Origin: Rotaria sordida
Taxonomy: Eukaryota > Rotifera > Eurotatoria > Philodinida > Philodinidae
DNA length: 64,000 nucleotides
Direction of reading: 5' to 3'
Assembly: GCA_905250125.1 (NCBI GenBank)
Contig: CAJNOL010000919.1
Coordinates: 1 to 64,000 of the forward strand
Shown here: positions 45,101 through 56,377 of the stretch, piece by piece
Numbering within the stretch: position 1 is the stretch's first letter
How the letters are laid out: each line of letters starts with the position of its first letter
Position numbers and translations under genes: made by a program
The notes under the pieces: model-generated
Database searches by the model: none
The model's input: only the letters and a program-made list of their open reading frames with translations
Told to the model about the DNA's origin: nothing

Positions 45101-48100
45101 AGCCTATTGCTACTTGGGAGCAGTTTTTCTTGCATCAAATTTTCGTATTAATCTTTTCGCACAAGTAACATATTGTTGTTTATTTAATGATGTTAATTTT
45201 TCAGCTTTTCTAAGTTTGAATGGTTTCAATTTTAATTCTTCAATTACCCTTCGAATTGATGTTCTTTTACTTTTAATGTTTTTTCCACTGTAAATGAGAT
45301 ATCACTTTTTCGTTGAGTTTGATCTTTTTTTTTTTTATAAATTTATTAATCTTTTTACTGGTGTTTTTTTGAACTGCTTCGTTCGAATAGTTCTTGGTGC
45401 ACCACATTTTGATCTATCTTTTCCAGTTCTCAGTTCTAATATTCGATTGATTTTTCTTCTTAATGCATCACAACACAATGAAGAAGGATTTTCAAAAGAT
45501 TGTCATTCATCGGCGATGTTGGCTGTCATCGAGGTGAAATTCATTTTCTTAAAAGAAAGAATGAGTCCTATGACACTGTTCCTGTAGAATAAGCATGTTT
45601 GACATCTATAATTAATTATATAGTATGTTTAAAGTAATTTTGTAAGTAAACTGAGTACTAAAACTGCAATTAAATTTAGTCTACGACTTTTTTTTTGTTC
45701 TAGAAGGGTCATGGTTAATTTTTATGTTTTATGAAGAATATTTCTAAGCTTATAACTTTCTTTCTAGATGGGCTAGCGAGCTCAATCAATAGTCATTTTG
45801 TAGAATGTCTTTTGCTGCATATTTTCATCAATAGAGACCAATTTACAACCACGTGTTTCACTTTAGAAAAATTTCTTATACAAATCGAGTCAACATTTCT
45901 GACTCACCCTTTATCTATGGAAGGAAAGTTCTTAAGTATGTATCACTGATCAAGTTCATCGCTCGCTCATGTATGGGGTTCGCTAAGACTAGAAGAATTT
46001 ATCCCCATGCTGAGTTTTTCTAAAGTTATAGCTATTTTTCGACCTCCGATTAGGTATTAGCTGAAAAGTCGAATGAAAAATCTTTGCCTATAAACAGGTG
46101 TCAAAGTCATTAAATCATTCGGAAAGTTTTAGGAATCATCTATTTCAGCTGAAACTTACGGGATGGTTTACTGACTGTGAGACCTATTTATAGGCAAAGC
46201 CTTAGAGGAACTTCGCATGGGAATGAATTCTTTTAGTCTCAGCGAGTCATATACATGAGTGGAAGATCAGTTCGATTGGAGATTTACACCAAGGAGAACC
46301 TACATTAAGTGATTGTCATAATTTCAATCGATTCATAATATGAAGTTCACTTCTATTATAATTGAGTAATAATTAAACTTGTTTTTTTTTTTCGTTTAAT
46401 AAACTAAGCTTGACATGAAAGATATTTTATATTTTCATTCGGGGGTAGTAAAAAATGTAGAATACTTCTGTTTTTTTTTTGGTAGAGTAACAGACTCCTA
46501 TTCTAACGTTACGAAACTTGTAGTCTTCGTACAACATTACCTATCAGATTCTTTTATACATTTTACTCTTTCTAACAAAAAAAAAAACGATCGATTATCT
46601 ATAATTTTGCATTGCAGTGCTATATCAAAAATAAAACTAATGCAGAACTTTTTATCCTATTCGTTTGAATATCTATCTGAATATATGTATAAGAACCAGT
46701 TCAAGTAAACCACAACCAATTTTATTCAATAAGAGATTCCAAACATTTTCCTTGAAATATTCTACAATAGACTAAAAATTCAGTAAAATGATCATAACTC
46801 ATAATTAGCAAAATATGAACTCGAATAGAGTTTATCAGTTAGAAGAGTTTCTTCATCAAATATGCCATTTAACTAAATTTTAACCTTGATATTCTTCTAT
46901 TCAAATAAAGGTAGATAATGAATTTATTTTTCTTTTCTATTCTAGCGTATTATCTCTGAACTTAATCAAAATCTTCGTACACAAGTTGAAGAAGCAATTA
47001 ATAGTGGCAAACGTTTATATACATCAAATAATAAAGATTCTCATAATGTTGAAAGTACTGGTATGTAAAGAGAACAAAAAAAAAAAAGAAAATCGATCAT
47101 AAGAAACAGAGGTCGTCGTTCTTTACTTGTCTACCATGTCATTTGCCATTTAAATCAACCATTGGAAAAGCGAATAATTAAGCTTGTGTATCGAGCTACT
47201 AACTTTGACCTTCGTTTTTTTTTTCTCTCTCGATTGTTGTATTTTATCATTTAATATTTTCTTTAGACGATACAGGTGGTAGCTCATTACCTTCATCACC
47301 AATAAAAAAACCATCCGATTTAACATTACGTAAGGTTCGTCGACATGTTCTTCAATTAACACAACATTGGAAAAATGCTAATAATAATATTCAATATCGT
47401 TTAAATGTATTAAAACGTGCTCAAACGGTAGATGAATTTTTTTTTAATTGATCAAAAAAAAAAAAAAAAATTTTCTTTTCTGTGATTATTCTTAATTAGG
47501 CGGTCGAAGAATTACGTCGCAAGTGTGATCGGTTGCATGCACACTTGCTTGAAATTGAACTTGCTTATGCACATAAACCACAAATTAAAGCTTTAAACAC
47601 CGAACAAGTGCCAGCCGAAATTGAACAGGCTAAGGTATTGAATAAAATTTCATTATCATCTATTGAGAAAAACCAAAAAAAAAATATTTTCATTTTCTTT
47701 TTTTCTCTCAGCATCTTTTGGCAACATTAATGTCATGTAAAACTTCCATTGATGACATTCAACAATCAGCACAAACTGTCGAAACTGAATATGATATTCA
47801 TGTTACTAATCGAGCTCAAGAACTTCATCAAAGGTTTGAAATAAAAACAAAAAATTATAAATTTCATTTCGTATCTACTTTGTTTTTTTTTTATCAATAG
47901 ATGGGAACATTCAGTAACATCAGTTTCACAACGAATTCAATCATTACAAGATTCAATTAAAAATACGACAAGTGATATTTATTCAAGTTCAGTAGAATAT
48001 CCATGGCAACGTGCAATAGCTTTAAATAAAATACCTTATTATATAAAGTAAATAAAAATAGTTTTGTTTTTTTTGTTTTTTACTTTTCTTGTTGAAAATT

Positions 48101-51100
48101 TTTATTTTATAGTCATTCAGATCAAACAACTTCTTGGGATCATCCAAAAATGTAAGTTAATAAAAAAAAAATTGATTTCTATTCACAATATGATGAGAAA
48201 AAGGACTAATTGTTTTTTTTAAGTCTAATGATGATTTGTTGTTTTTTTGTTCTAGGCATGAATTAATGCAATCATTTGCAAATTTTAATGATATTCGATT
48301 TTCTGCTTATCGTACAGCAATGAAACTTCGTACATTACAAAAACGTCTTTGTCGTATGTATTAGTTGTTGTTTTTATTTTATTTTTATTTTTTTGTTATT
48401 CTAGTTGATTTAACATTATTAAATAATATAATAAGTGTATTTGATGAAAATGAAATAATTGATTCATTAAATAAAACAATTGATATAATAGATGTACTTG
48501 ATTATTTACAAAAAATTTTCGATAAAACATCAATTGAATATCCACAATTAATTAATATTATATGTACTGTAGATTTAACTTTGAATTGGTTATTAAATAT
48601 TTATGATACGTAAGTTTTAATAAATAATTATAGTTTAAAGTTGATTCAGGTTATTTGTTTTTTTTTTTTTTTTATTTAAAGAAATCGAAATGGTTCTATT
48701 CGTTTATTATCAATGAAAATAGCATTAGCTTTACTTTCACGAGGAAATATTGAAGAAAAATATCGATGTAAATCAATAAGAAATGAAATATTTTTGTTCT
48801 TTTTTTTTTTAAATAGTTTATTTTTAGATATATTTTCTTTGGTAGCATATGAAAAGGATGGTCAAAATGTTCTCGATCGACATCGTTTATCGATTTTATT
48901 TCAACAAGCTATTGTTGTATGTATTTATTATTTTAAACTATTTTGATAATTTGAACAAATGTATTTTATTTATTAACTAAAAAATCGTATATTAGAAAAA
49001 TGACTGTAAATATTGAAGATAATATAAATTTATATGGCCTACGTAATATTCGAACTTGAAAAAATTTATTTACAAAAGTTTTTGTAAAAATGAAATATCT
49101 TCTGAATATATATTTTGTAAAGTATTTTACTTTCTTGAAAGTTCGAATCTTATGAGAATGTTATTTCTTATTTCCGCCTTCTTTATATTGAGTTGTAACA
49201 CATCAATGAAGTTAACACCATATTCGTCTAGGAGCCTGTTTCAAAGTTCTCAACCAGCATTCCAAGTACAACTCGACGAGTTCTATCCAATGGTATGCTC
49301 AGACTTCCGATAGTTGAATGTATGATTTTCAGATTTTCTGTAGCGCCATCTATCAACCCAAAAACTATACTTTGAGCTATCGGAAATCTGAGCATACCAT
49401 TAGATAGAGCTTGTCGAGTTGTACTTGGAATGCTGATGGAGAGCTTTAGAACAGACTCCTAGACGAATATAGGCAACTTTTACTCGAATATGGTGGCAGA
49501 ATTTCATTAATAATATACAGTATTTTGAGGTTTAAGACGAGTCGGAGACAATACAATACAACCTTCCACTAGATAGGAGAAAGTTCAACAGTACTTTGTC
49601 AAAATCTGACAAAATCTGAAAGAGAGAAAGACAGAACGAAAAAAAATCTAACTATAGAACGAACGAAAGAGAAGACTCCAACAAATGAGAGAATAACAAG
49701 AAAAGACCAATTGAATGAAGTTCAATTAAGTTAGCATCAACATAGTGTCATCTGTTGATGCTAACACTCGTGGAGTTGTACTCGAAACGTTGATTGGGAG
49801 CTTTGAGACGGGCTTCTAGACGAATATGGATAACTTTTATTCGAATACGGTGCTAACTTACATGGTCGTAACATAAGTTCTGAGAATTTTTTTCTGCTCA
49901 ACAAAAACTTTATTTTTCAACAAAGATATGCATTATCAATCCACAATATAATCGTCATTAGTTTCGACAACCTTCGCACATTTTGTTGACAATTGCTTCA
50001 TATCCATGTGTGTAGAAACTAGACGGTTATGATATGAGGTCGGATTTGATCTCATACAAGTCTTCGAATTGTTTGTTGCACAAATATATGCAACATGTTG
50101 TCGTTCATTGTCACGTAAGAGAATGACGTTATTCTGATTTGCAAAGACCAATCGTTCTTGGAATAGAGCTTCATACAAGTGCTGCAACTGTTGAGAGTAA
50201 ACATCGGTGGTAACCGTTTGATTGGTATCTAAGAGCTCGAAATAGATGACACCATTCATATCCAATCAGACGCACAACATTATCTTCTTTGAATGTAAAT
50301 CTGCTTTCTACTACGAAAGTTGACGTCTTCAGTAATGATTCGTTCCAAAAATGGATCATGGTTCTGTCGGGACAACAACGGACTACAAGTCGATACTCCC
50401 TGAGCCAAGTTGTTTGTAGACAATTGCCGTGGAATTCAGTTGCCGTACCTATGGACACCTTGCCTAGAGCATGAAGATGACGATATACTGTCATAGGAGA
50501 ATAGTTAAGTTGCGCGGCGAATTTGCAAGTTGTTTGCCGTGAATTGACATGAAGCAAAATCTCCAATGCTTCGTCGTCAATCTTCACAGGTCACCCTGAG
50601 TGAGCTTTATCCGTCAAGATGATTTGTTTAAATATGATACAAATAAATTCTTGGATGAAACAAAAAAAAAAACTTTATCTCGCACACCTCTAGTTTTGAT
50701 TCGAAAAACAATTAATCATTTGTTTTTTTTTTGCTATTTAGATTCCAAAACAACTTGGTGAAGTTGCAGCATTTGGTGGATCAAGTGTTGAACCGAGTGT
50801 TCAAAGTTGTTTTGAATATGTAAGAAAAACAATAATATTCAAATTTTTCTAAATATGAAAAAGATTTTTTATTTTTGTCTTTCTAGGCACATGATCCCGA
50901 TGTAATAACAGTTGATGATTTTCTTGAATGGGTTAAACTTGAACCACAATCACTTGTTTGGTTACCTGTATTACATCGTTTAGCAGCAAGTGAAATAGCT
51001 AAACATGAAGCACGTTGTAATATATGTAAAATATATCCTATACTTGGATTTCGTTATCGTTCATTAAGACATTTTAATTGTGATATATGTCAAAATTGTT

Positions 51101-53346
51101 TTTTTTCTGGTAAACAAACAAAAATTTTTAAAATGGTTGATCCATTACAAGAATATTATACTGAAGTTTGTTTAATTTAAATTTATAAAAAAAAAAAAAA
51201 AATTATGTTTTTTTTTGTCTTGTTAGACAACATCGTCAGAAGACATTCGAGATTTTTTTCGTATATTTAAAAATAAATTATGTACTAAACATAGAAAAAA
51301 TCCTAAACTTGGTTATTTACCATTACCACATGTTTTTGATAATACTTTATCAACAAATGAACAACAAATTTTACCATCACCATTATTACTTTCTTCAACA
51401 ACTACACCTTCAAAGTATAGATATTTGAATTTGTTCTTTTGTTTTTTTTTGTTCTAATAGATAGAATTTTTCTTTAGACCTGACATTGAAATTATACAAC
51501 AAATTTCTCCATTGATGGAATCGTAAGTAGATAAATTGTTTTTGAGAAAAATACTTTTAAAAATTTCATTATTTTAGTGATGATGAACATTCTATCATTG
51601 CACAACATTGTAGAAACTTGAACAATGCTTCATATAAATCAGTATGTAGAAATAAATATAAAACATTTTGAAAACTACATTGCTGTTCTTTCGAAAAAAA
51701 AATCAAACGTATTCGTCAGAGATCGAACTGGTACCGATTACCGGCTCATCGGTTTGGTTCGAAATTCAGACCTGATGAGCTCTATCTTAGTCACTGAATA
51801 CAAAAAAAAGTATCAGGTAGCTTTGGGACAGCTATCCTAGTCCGATTAGAAAATTTCGTTGAAAATGTCAACGTACGATTCGACCGGGTCCGAAAATTTA
51901 GCACCCGATGGACTCTACAGATCGGTCGGTCGCTCCGGTCTGGACTACTCAAATCGGTTTCATCTCTAAAATTCATATATTATTTTCTAGAATATAATCA
52001 AAATTATATAATTACTATTGACAATAGGAAAATAATAAATGAGGGACTAGGATAAAGATGTGAGTCCAGATCCGATTGGATCTACACTGAAGTTTTTTCT
52101 TAATCAGTATCTGGTGTCCTCTGCGTATATAACCTAATGTGAAGGATTAAAATGTCAGTTATCTATTGGCTTCCCTTAGGAAAAAGTCAATCAAAACCTG
52201 AAGGGTTGTATTTCGGTATCTATTAAATTTTAGATTCGACTGCTATTAGATTGCACCATAAGATCTTTACCGTTTGAAAGAAATTGTTTGCACATTCTAT
52301 ATTTTTATGTTGACAGTAAGTTGAATTATCTTCATAAAAATATTCAAATTGTAGTTGTATTTGCTTTTATTTCTTTAACTAAGTTATATTTCATTTTATA
52401 AAAATTACGATTAAAATTGTATTCTCTGAAGTAAACTTTTCTATTTATTTTACTAGAGATTACTACTAAACCTAACAAATAGACAGATAGAAAATAATTT
52501 CATCGAAAAAATGTTAATTTTATTCTCATTTTAATTTTTTTTTTTAAAGCCTAATATTGTTACTTATACATCATCACCTTGTTCAATTTCACTTGATAAT
52601 GATGAACGAGCTGAATTAGAAGCTATAATTCGTGATCTTGAAGATGAAAATCATCTTTTACAAGATGAATATGAACGTCTTTGTCAAGAACATAGAGAAA
52701 AATCTTTAATTATAAATCAACAACAAGAACAATTACAATTAGATAATAAACAATTAGATATTTATAATGAACGTAATATATTACGTGAAGCTAAACAATT
52801 AAGACAACATAAAATTAAATTAGAACAACGAATGAAAATTCTTGAAGAACATAATAAACAATTAGGAAAACAATTAAAACGTTCAAAGCAATTATTACAC
52901 AAAGAAGTAAAAAAAAAACACTCAAATGTTTGTTTTTTTTGAATAACTCACGCAAAATACAAAACATATTTTCATAAGAAAAAACTTTTTTTTTCAGAAA
53001 ATATGCATGAGAGTCTTATTTTGCATTTCGCATGAGTTATTCAAAAAAAAAACAAAATATTTGAGTGTCGTGACTTTTGATGTCGATATAATAGTTCATT
53101 TTTATTAAATTTTAGTCTCCTGTGCATACTATGCGTCGTTCAAATGTTGAACGACAGCCAAGTAATTAAAATTTTTTTCGTGTAAAAACGAAAAGAATTT
53201 TTTTTTTGTTATTAGATTTAATGACAATCGATAATCTTTTTCATATGGCTGATGATATTAATCGTGCAATTGGCGATCTTGTTACTGTCATAACTGAACC
53301 ACAATCAACTACATCTTCAAATTATTATCAACAAATTGTAACTTAA
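39111..53346 (+). CDS. DMD: dystrophin C-terminal unit: spectrin repeats, WW, EF-hands, ZZ, coiled coil
   Basis: Exons: 39111-39251, 39710-39985, 40640-40812, 41053-41239, 41308-41406, 41459-41596, 41655-41787, 42799-42980, 43043-43106, 43169-43509, 43567-43842, 46946-47060, 47267-47427, 47500-47634, 47712-47833, 47901-48047, 48113-48151, 48256-48353, 48405-48609, 48682-48767, 48828-48916, 50742-50819, 50887-51165, 51227-51414, 51478-51522, 51578-51641, 52550-52906, 53116-53161, 53216-53346; 4395 nt, 1464 aa, phases consistent. Residues 1-870 are spectrin-like helices. The WW domain (about 876-909) reads [16 protein letters not shown] then [12 protein letters not shown]-hand pair about 910-1130 ([22 protein letters not shown]). 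The ZZ finger (about 1134-1185) has [17 protein letters not shown] and [11 protein letters not shown] with its zinc Cys intact. Residues 1287-1406 form the dystrobrevin-binding coiled coil; the end has [16 protein letters not shown]. This is the dystroglycan- and dystrobrevin-binding end of dystrophin. The first exon could instead be spliced to upstream rod exons. Confidence 0.85.
39986..40639 (+). other. intron, nothing recognised
   Basis: AT-rich 654 bp, GTATGG to AAATAG with a long T run before the acceptor. No repeat or gene recognised. Confidence 0.6.
41788..42798 (+). other. 1 kb intron, low complexity only
   Basis: GTAAGT to TTATAG. It has a GA-rich tract near 42145 and a T/C-rich tract near 42730-42790. 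ORFs at 41914 and 42590 are compositional. The donor at 41788 was chosen over the GTAAGA at 41808 because only it matches the phase of the next exon. Confidence 0.7.
44023..45910 (-). mobile_element. Tc1/mariner-superfamily element with long TIRs, inactive
   Basis: Inverted arms of about 210 bp (44023-44240 and 45703-45910) share TTGACTCGATTTGTATAAGA, GAAACACGTGGTTGTAAATT, TTATAAGCTTAGAAATATTC and AATTAACCATGACCCTTCTA. Between them the minus strand keeps broken transposase pieces. An HTH-type segment (about 45480-45320) includes [18 protein letters not shown], a second segment reads [20 protein letters not shown], and a catalytic-domain piece at 44887-45138 includes [20 protein letters not shown] and [17 protein letters not shown]. 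Several stops and a truncated 3' part mean it cannot be active. It is intronic and opposite to the host gene. Another repeat (44440-44640) lies inside it. Confidence 0.75.
44440..44640. repeat. dispersed repeat copy 3, nested in the Tc1/mariner element
   Basis: Third copy of the repeat at 2690 and 11085, sharing ATTATTATAATCATTGAATTAA, CTACAGCAGATCTTATGCAC-TATTATATATTAA and TTATAACTTGATCA words. Because it lies between the TIRs of the element, it either inserted there or is part of that element family. Confidence 0.5.
45950..46290. repeat. small foldback element, family F
   Basis: Left words CTCATGTATGG, GCTAAGACTAGAAGAATTTA and TTGCCTATAAACAGGTGTC return inverted at the right as GAC-CTATTTATAGGCAAAG, GAATTCTTTTAGTCTCAGCG and TATACATGAG. 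About 340 bp, no ORF. Confidence 0.75.
49219..49495. repeat. foldback element, family G, plus detached arm at 49769-49857
   Basis: Arms CACCATATTCGTCTAGGAGC ... AGCATTCCAAGTACAACTCG ... AATGGTATGCTCAGA and their complements close at 49495. A third arm copy (49769-49857: GGAGTTGTACTCGAAACG ... GGCTTCTAGACGAATATGG) follows 270 bp later. It is preceded by a short perfect hairpin, TTAGCATCAACA to TGTTGATGCTAA (49731-49765). Confidence 0.8.
49936..50590 (-). mobile_element. mariner transposase fossil
   Basis: The minus strand from about 50587 reads [20 protein letters not shown] and [15 protein letters not shown], the second helix-turn-helix of mariner transposases. After a frame change near 50250 it reads [16 protein letters not shown], then [14 protein letters not shown], the block that carries the second catalytic Asp (LLHDNARPHVA in active elements). 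The last part ([19 protein letters not shown]) resembles the mariner C-terminus but follows directly, so the segment with the third catalytic Asp (PDLAP block) is missing. The region with the first Asp is not recognisable. Inactive; it lies antisense in a dystrophin intron. Confidence 0.8.
51642..52549 (+). other. 908 bp intron, partly repeat-derived
   Basis: The part 51705-51965 is less AT-rich, with weak inverted ends (GTCAGAGATCGAAC against GGTTTCATCTC) and CGGTC-rich text, suggesting another decayed element. The ORFs there (51625 plus, 51791 minus) have no recognisable content. Confidence 0.5.
52918..53069. repeat. 152 bp MITE-like hairpin in a 209 bp intron
   Basis: Begins ACACTCAAATGTTTGTTTTT and ends AACAAAATATTTGAGTGT. 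The arms continue through GAATAACTCACGCAAAAT and its complement GCATTTCGCATGAGTTATTC. It makes up most of the intron between the coiled-coil exon and the penultimate exon. Confidence 0.9.
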
Positions 53347-53651
53347 TGCAAAAAAAACCTCAGGCAAATGATTCGTTGTTCTTTCGTTTCATCTAATTAT
53401 TATTTTTTTTCTATATGTGTGTGTGTGCATGTAATGTAATTAGAAAACATATTTTTAATTTATATTCTCAGGTAGAGTGATTATCGGATATGACTCATCA
53501 TACAATTTTTTTCTTTTTTTCTTTTCTTTTGTTTTAAATTATTGTAGACAATATCTAAGTCATTGTTTCGATGTATCATTTTGTTGTTTTTGTCAATTTA
53601 GCATACATTTTAATATAATGAATAAAATAAAAAAATCTAAAAATATTCTAG
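53347..53651 (+). other. dystrophin 3' region / AMT 5' region
   Basis: 305 bp separate the dystrophin TAA from the AMT start on the same strand. An AATAAA at 53621-53626 lies only 25 bp before the AMT ATG. An AG (ATATTCTAG) abuts the ATG itself. Either the two transcripts overlap or AMT mRNA is made by trans-splicing at that AG. Confidence 0.45.
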
Positions 53652-55073
53652 ATGTCAAGTTTTTTAACACGAAATTTAATCAATCGAGGAAGATTGATTT
53701 TTCAATGTCGAGGAATAGCATTATCATCATTGAAAGGTAATAATAAAACTAAAGAAGTTTCGACACCACCTAATACGGCTAATGTACAAGCGAGTAAAAA
53801 AACAGCTTTATATGATTTTCATTTAAATAATTCTGGACGCATGTGAGTTTCTTATTGATCAATTAAATCAAGTTTACATTTTTTTTTTGCCTATTTATTC
53901 AGGGTTAATTTTTGTGGTTGGACATTACCTGTACAATATTCTGCATCTGTTATACAATCTCATTTATATACACGTTCGAATGCTTCAATATTTGATGTTT
54001 CACATATGTTACAAATACATGTTAAAGGTTCTGATCGTATTCGATTTTTTGAAAAATTAATTGTATCTGATCTTGAAAATTTACCGGAAAATTCAGCATG
54101 TTTAACATTATATACAAATGATCGTGGCGGTATTCTTGATGATTTAATTGTTACAAAAACAAGTGAAGGTTATTTATTTGTTGTATCAAATGCTGGTCGA
54201 GCTATACAAGATCTTGCTCATTTACAGAGTCAACTTGAAAAAGCTAAACGACAAGGTTTAGATGTTGATATTGAAGTACTTAGTAATCAAGCATTACTTG
54301 CATTACAAGTAAAAACAAAATAATGATCTTGTTTATTTTATTTTATTTTATTTTTTATTATTATTAAGGGTCCACGTTCAGCTGAAGTACTTCAACCATA
54401 TCTTCCATCATCATTAGATCTTTCAAAATTTTATTTTATGCAAACACGATTAACAAATTTTGATAATGATTCATCAATTCCATGTCGTATTAATCGTTCT
54501 GGTTATACGGGTGAAGATGGTTTTGAAATAAGTATATCAAATGTTAATGCTGAACGTGTTCTTAAATCTTTATTATCATCTGGTATTGCTCAAATGGCTG
54601 GTCTTGGTGCTCGTGATTCTCTTCGTCTTGAAGCTGGTCTTTGTTTATATGGAAATGATATTGATGAACAGACAACACCTATTGAAGCTGATTTAACATG
54701 GACTATTGGAAAACGACGAAGACAATTAGCTGATTTTCCAGGTGCAAAAATTATTTTAGAACAACTTGAAAAAGGTGCACCAAGAAAACGTATTGGAATA
54801 AAATCATCTGGTTCATGTCCAAGAAGTGGAGCAGAAATTCGAAATGATCGTGATGATAAAAGTCGTGTTATTGGAAAGGTAACAAGTGGTTGTCCATCAC
54901 CATCACTTAAACTTATAAATATTGGCATGGCTTATGTTGAAACTCCATTTGCTAAAGTTGGTAATAAAGTAAATGTTAATATTCGTAATCGTACGGTTGA
55001 AGCTGAAATTGTTAAAATGCCATTTGTACCAGCACAATATTATAAAGCTCCAATCAGTAAAAAGAAAAAATAA
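53652..55073 (+). CDS. AMT: aminomethyltransferase, glycine cleavage system T-protein
   Basis: Exons 53652-53842, 53903-54308, 54369-55073 (phases 2 and 0), 433 aa. T-protein moves the aminomethyl group from lipoyl H-protein to tetrahydrofolate, releasing ammonia, in the mitochondrial matrix. The first 60 residues are Arg/Ser/Asn-rich with few acids (MSSFLTRNLINRGRLIFQCR), fitting a mitochondrial presequence and explaining the length over vertebrate AMT. Core blocks: TALYDFHLNNSGRMVNFCGW, FDVSHMLQIHVKG, NDRGGILDDLIV, RSGYTGEDGFEI and GARDSLRLEAGLCLYGNDI, then a complete C-terminal barrel (MAYVETPF, MPFVPAQYY). No key block is missing, so it is expected to be active. The Lys-rich end (KKKK) is slightly unusual. 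Confidence 0.95.
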
Positions 55074-56377
55074 TCAAACATGGTTTATTTTATTATTTTC
55101 TTTTTGATAAACAAATTTCCAGCATAACATGTGATTAATGACTTTTCTTCTTCTTTTGTTTGTTTGATGAACAATCATTTATTCCGAAAAAAAAAAAACA
55201 TTAAATAGATTTTTATTATTGATAAAATATAAGAGGATTATAGGATGAACTGGTTTTTTATTATTATTATGGGTTGGTTTGATACACGAGTCAATTGTAA
55301 TGTGATAATATAAATGTATTCATTTTAATCTATAGTGATCGACATAAGTTTTAGAGAAGTTGTATGTTTGAATTTTCTTTCCGATGATAATATTAATAAA
55401 AAACATATTTGAGTAGCTGAAAGGATTCTCTATTATGATTGGTAGGCGTAAAAACTTCAAAACTAGTTTTCTAGCATCCATTTGAAGCTTTTCTATTTCA
55501 TGTTGTATAATAGATCTTAGAGCTTTTCTTTTTTGTTTTTTTTAAATAGTTTTTGAAAGAGCAACTTTTTGACCGATGCCAATTTCTACAGAAACCAACT
55601 CTTTAAAGGAAACGCATACATAAGATTTTGCTTATTGTAATATCTAGTTCAATGCTCTACAATAATGTTGTCTCTCCATTCACACCCACATGCATCCAAA
55701 ATGGTATAGTGAACTCAATATGCTAACTTCTGACATCTATAACACTAAACAAAGATTTTCTTAAGATTATGATTAAAGCTAATCTTATATCTTCTGCTTC
55801 ACTAGTTCTGCAATGATATGAAATAAATTCAAGGAAAACATGCAATATTTTTGTTAACGAACTCTAAACCAGCTTCAGATCTATGTTACTATGTAGAAAT
55901 ACCCTAACAATCTTGTAAAAATTGAATGACAATTGATTCATCGATGAATGTGAGGCTTTTTCAAAAAATATTGTAAACAGAAAAAAACCACACACACACA
56001 CAGACACATACACCTTTTTACATATATCTGAATAATCTTTCTTTCAATATAATTAAAGATTTTACATGGCGATCAGCGCCCGGTTCAAAGTTCAGATCAA
56101 GTGAGCTAAAAAACTGTTCGAATGGATCAAACCATGTGACAAAATTTGTTCATATCTCTAATTTCGACACTCTTGTGAAACATGATCTAAAAGGAGTGTT
56201 GAAGTATACAGGGTAGAAATTTGCACCCACTCGCAGCTACATCATATTTCATATGTTAATCCCGTTGAGATTACATTAACGACTTTTCTCAATAAATTTG
56301 AATTTATCTATATATCATATATTTCAATATGAAGAATTCTTTTTTTTTATTCTGTTAATTCAAATTATAGCTAGTTA
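55074..56377. other. 1.3 kb intergenic region
   Basis: Between convergent AMT (+) and the ART pseudogene (-). An ATTAAA at 55200-55205 could end the AMT mRNA. A (CA)n tract lies at 55990-56015. No coding sequence found. Confidence 0.6.

Larger units (their letters stand above)
43843..46945 (+). other. 3.1 kb intron invaded by transposons
   Basis: The largest intron of the C-terminal unit. In order it holds a Tc1/mariner element with long inverted repeats (44023-45910) and a small foldback (45950-46290); the rest is AT-rich. Confidence 0.75.
48917..50741 (+). other. 1.8 kb intron with foldback and mariner fossil
   Basis: Splits the EF-hand region between AIV and IPKQLGEV. It contains the foldback at 49219-49495, a partial third arm at 49769-49857 and a mariner remnant at 49936-50590. 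Confidence 0.8.

Noticed and set aside
54590..54928. 112-codon minus-strand ORF
   Set aside because: Antisense shadow of the third AMT exon.
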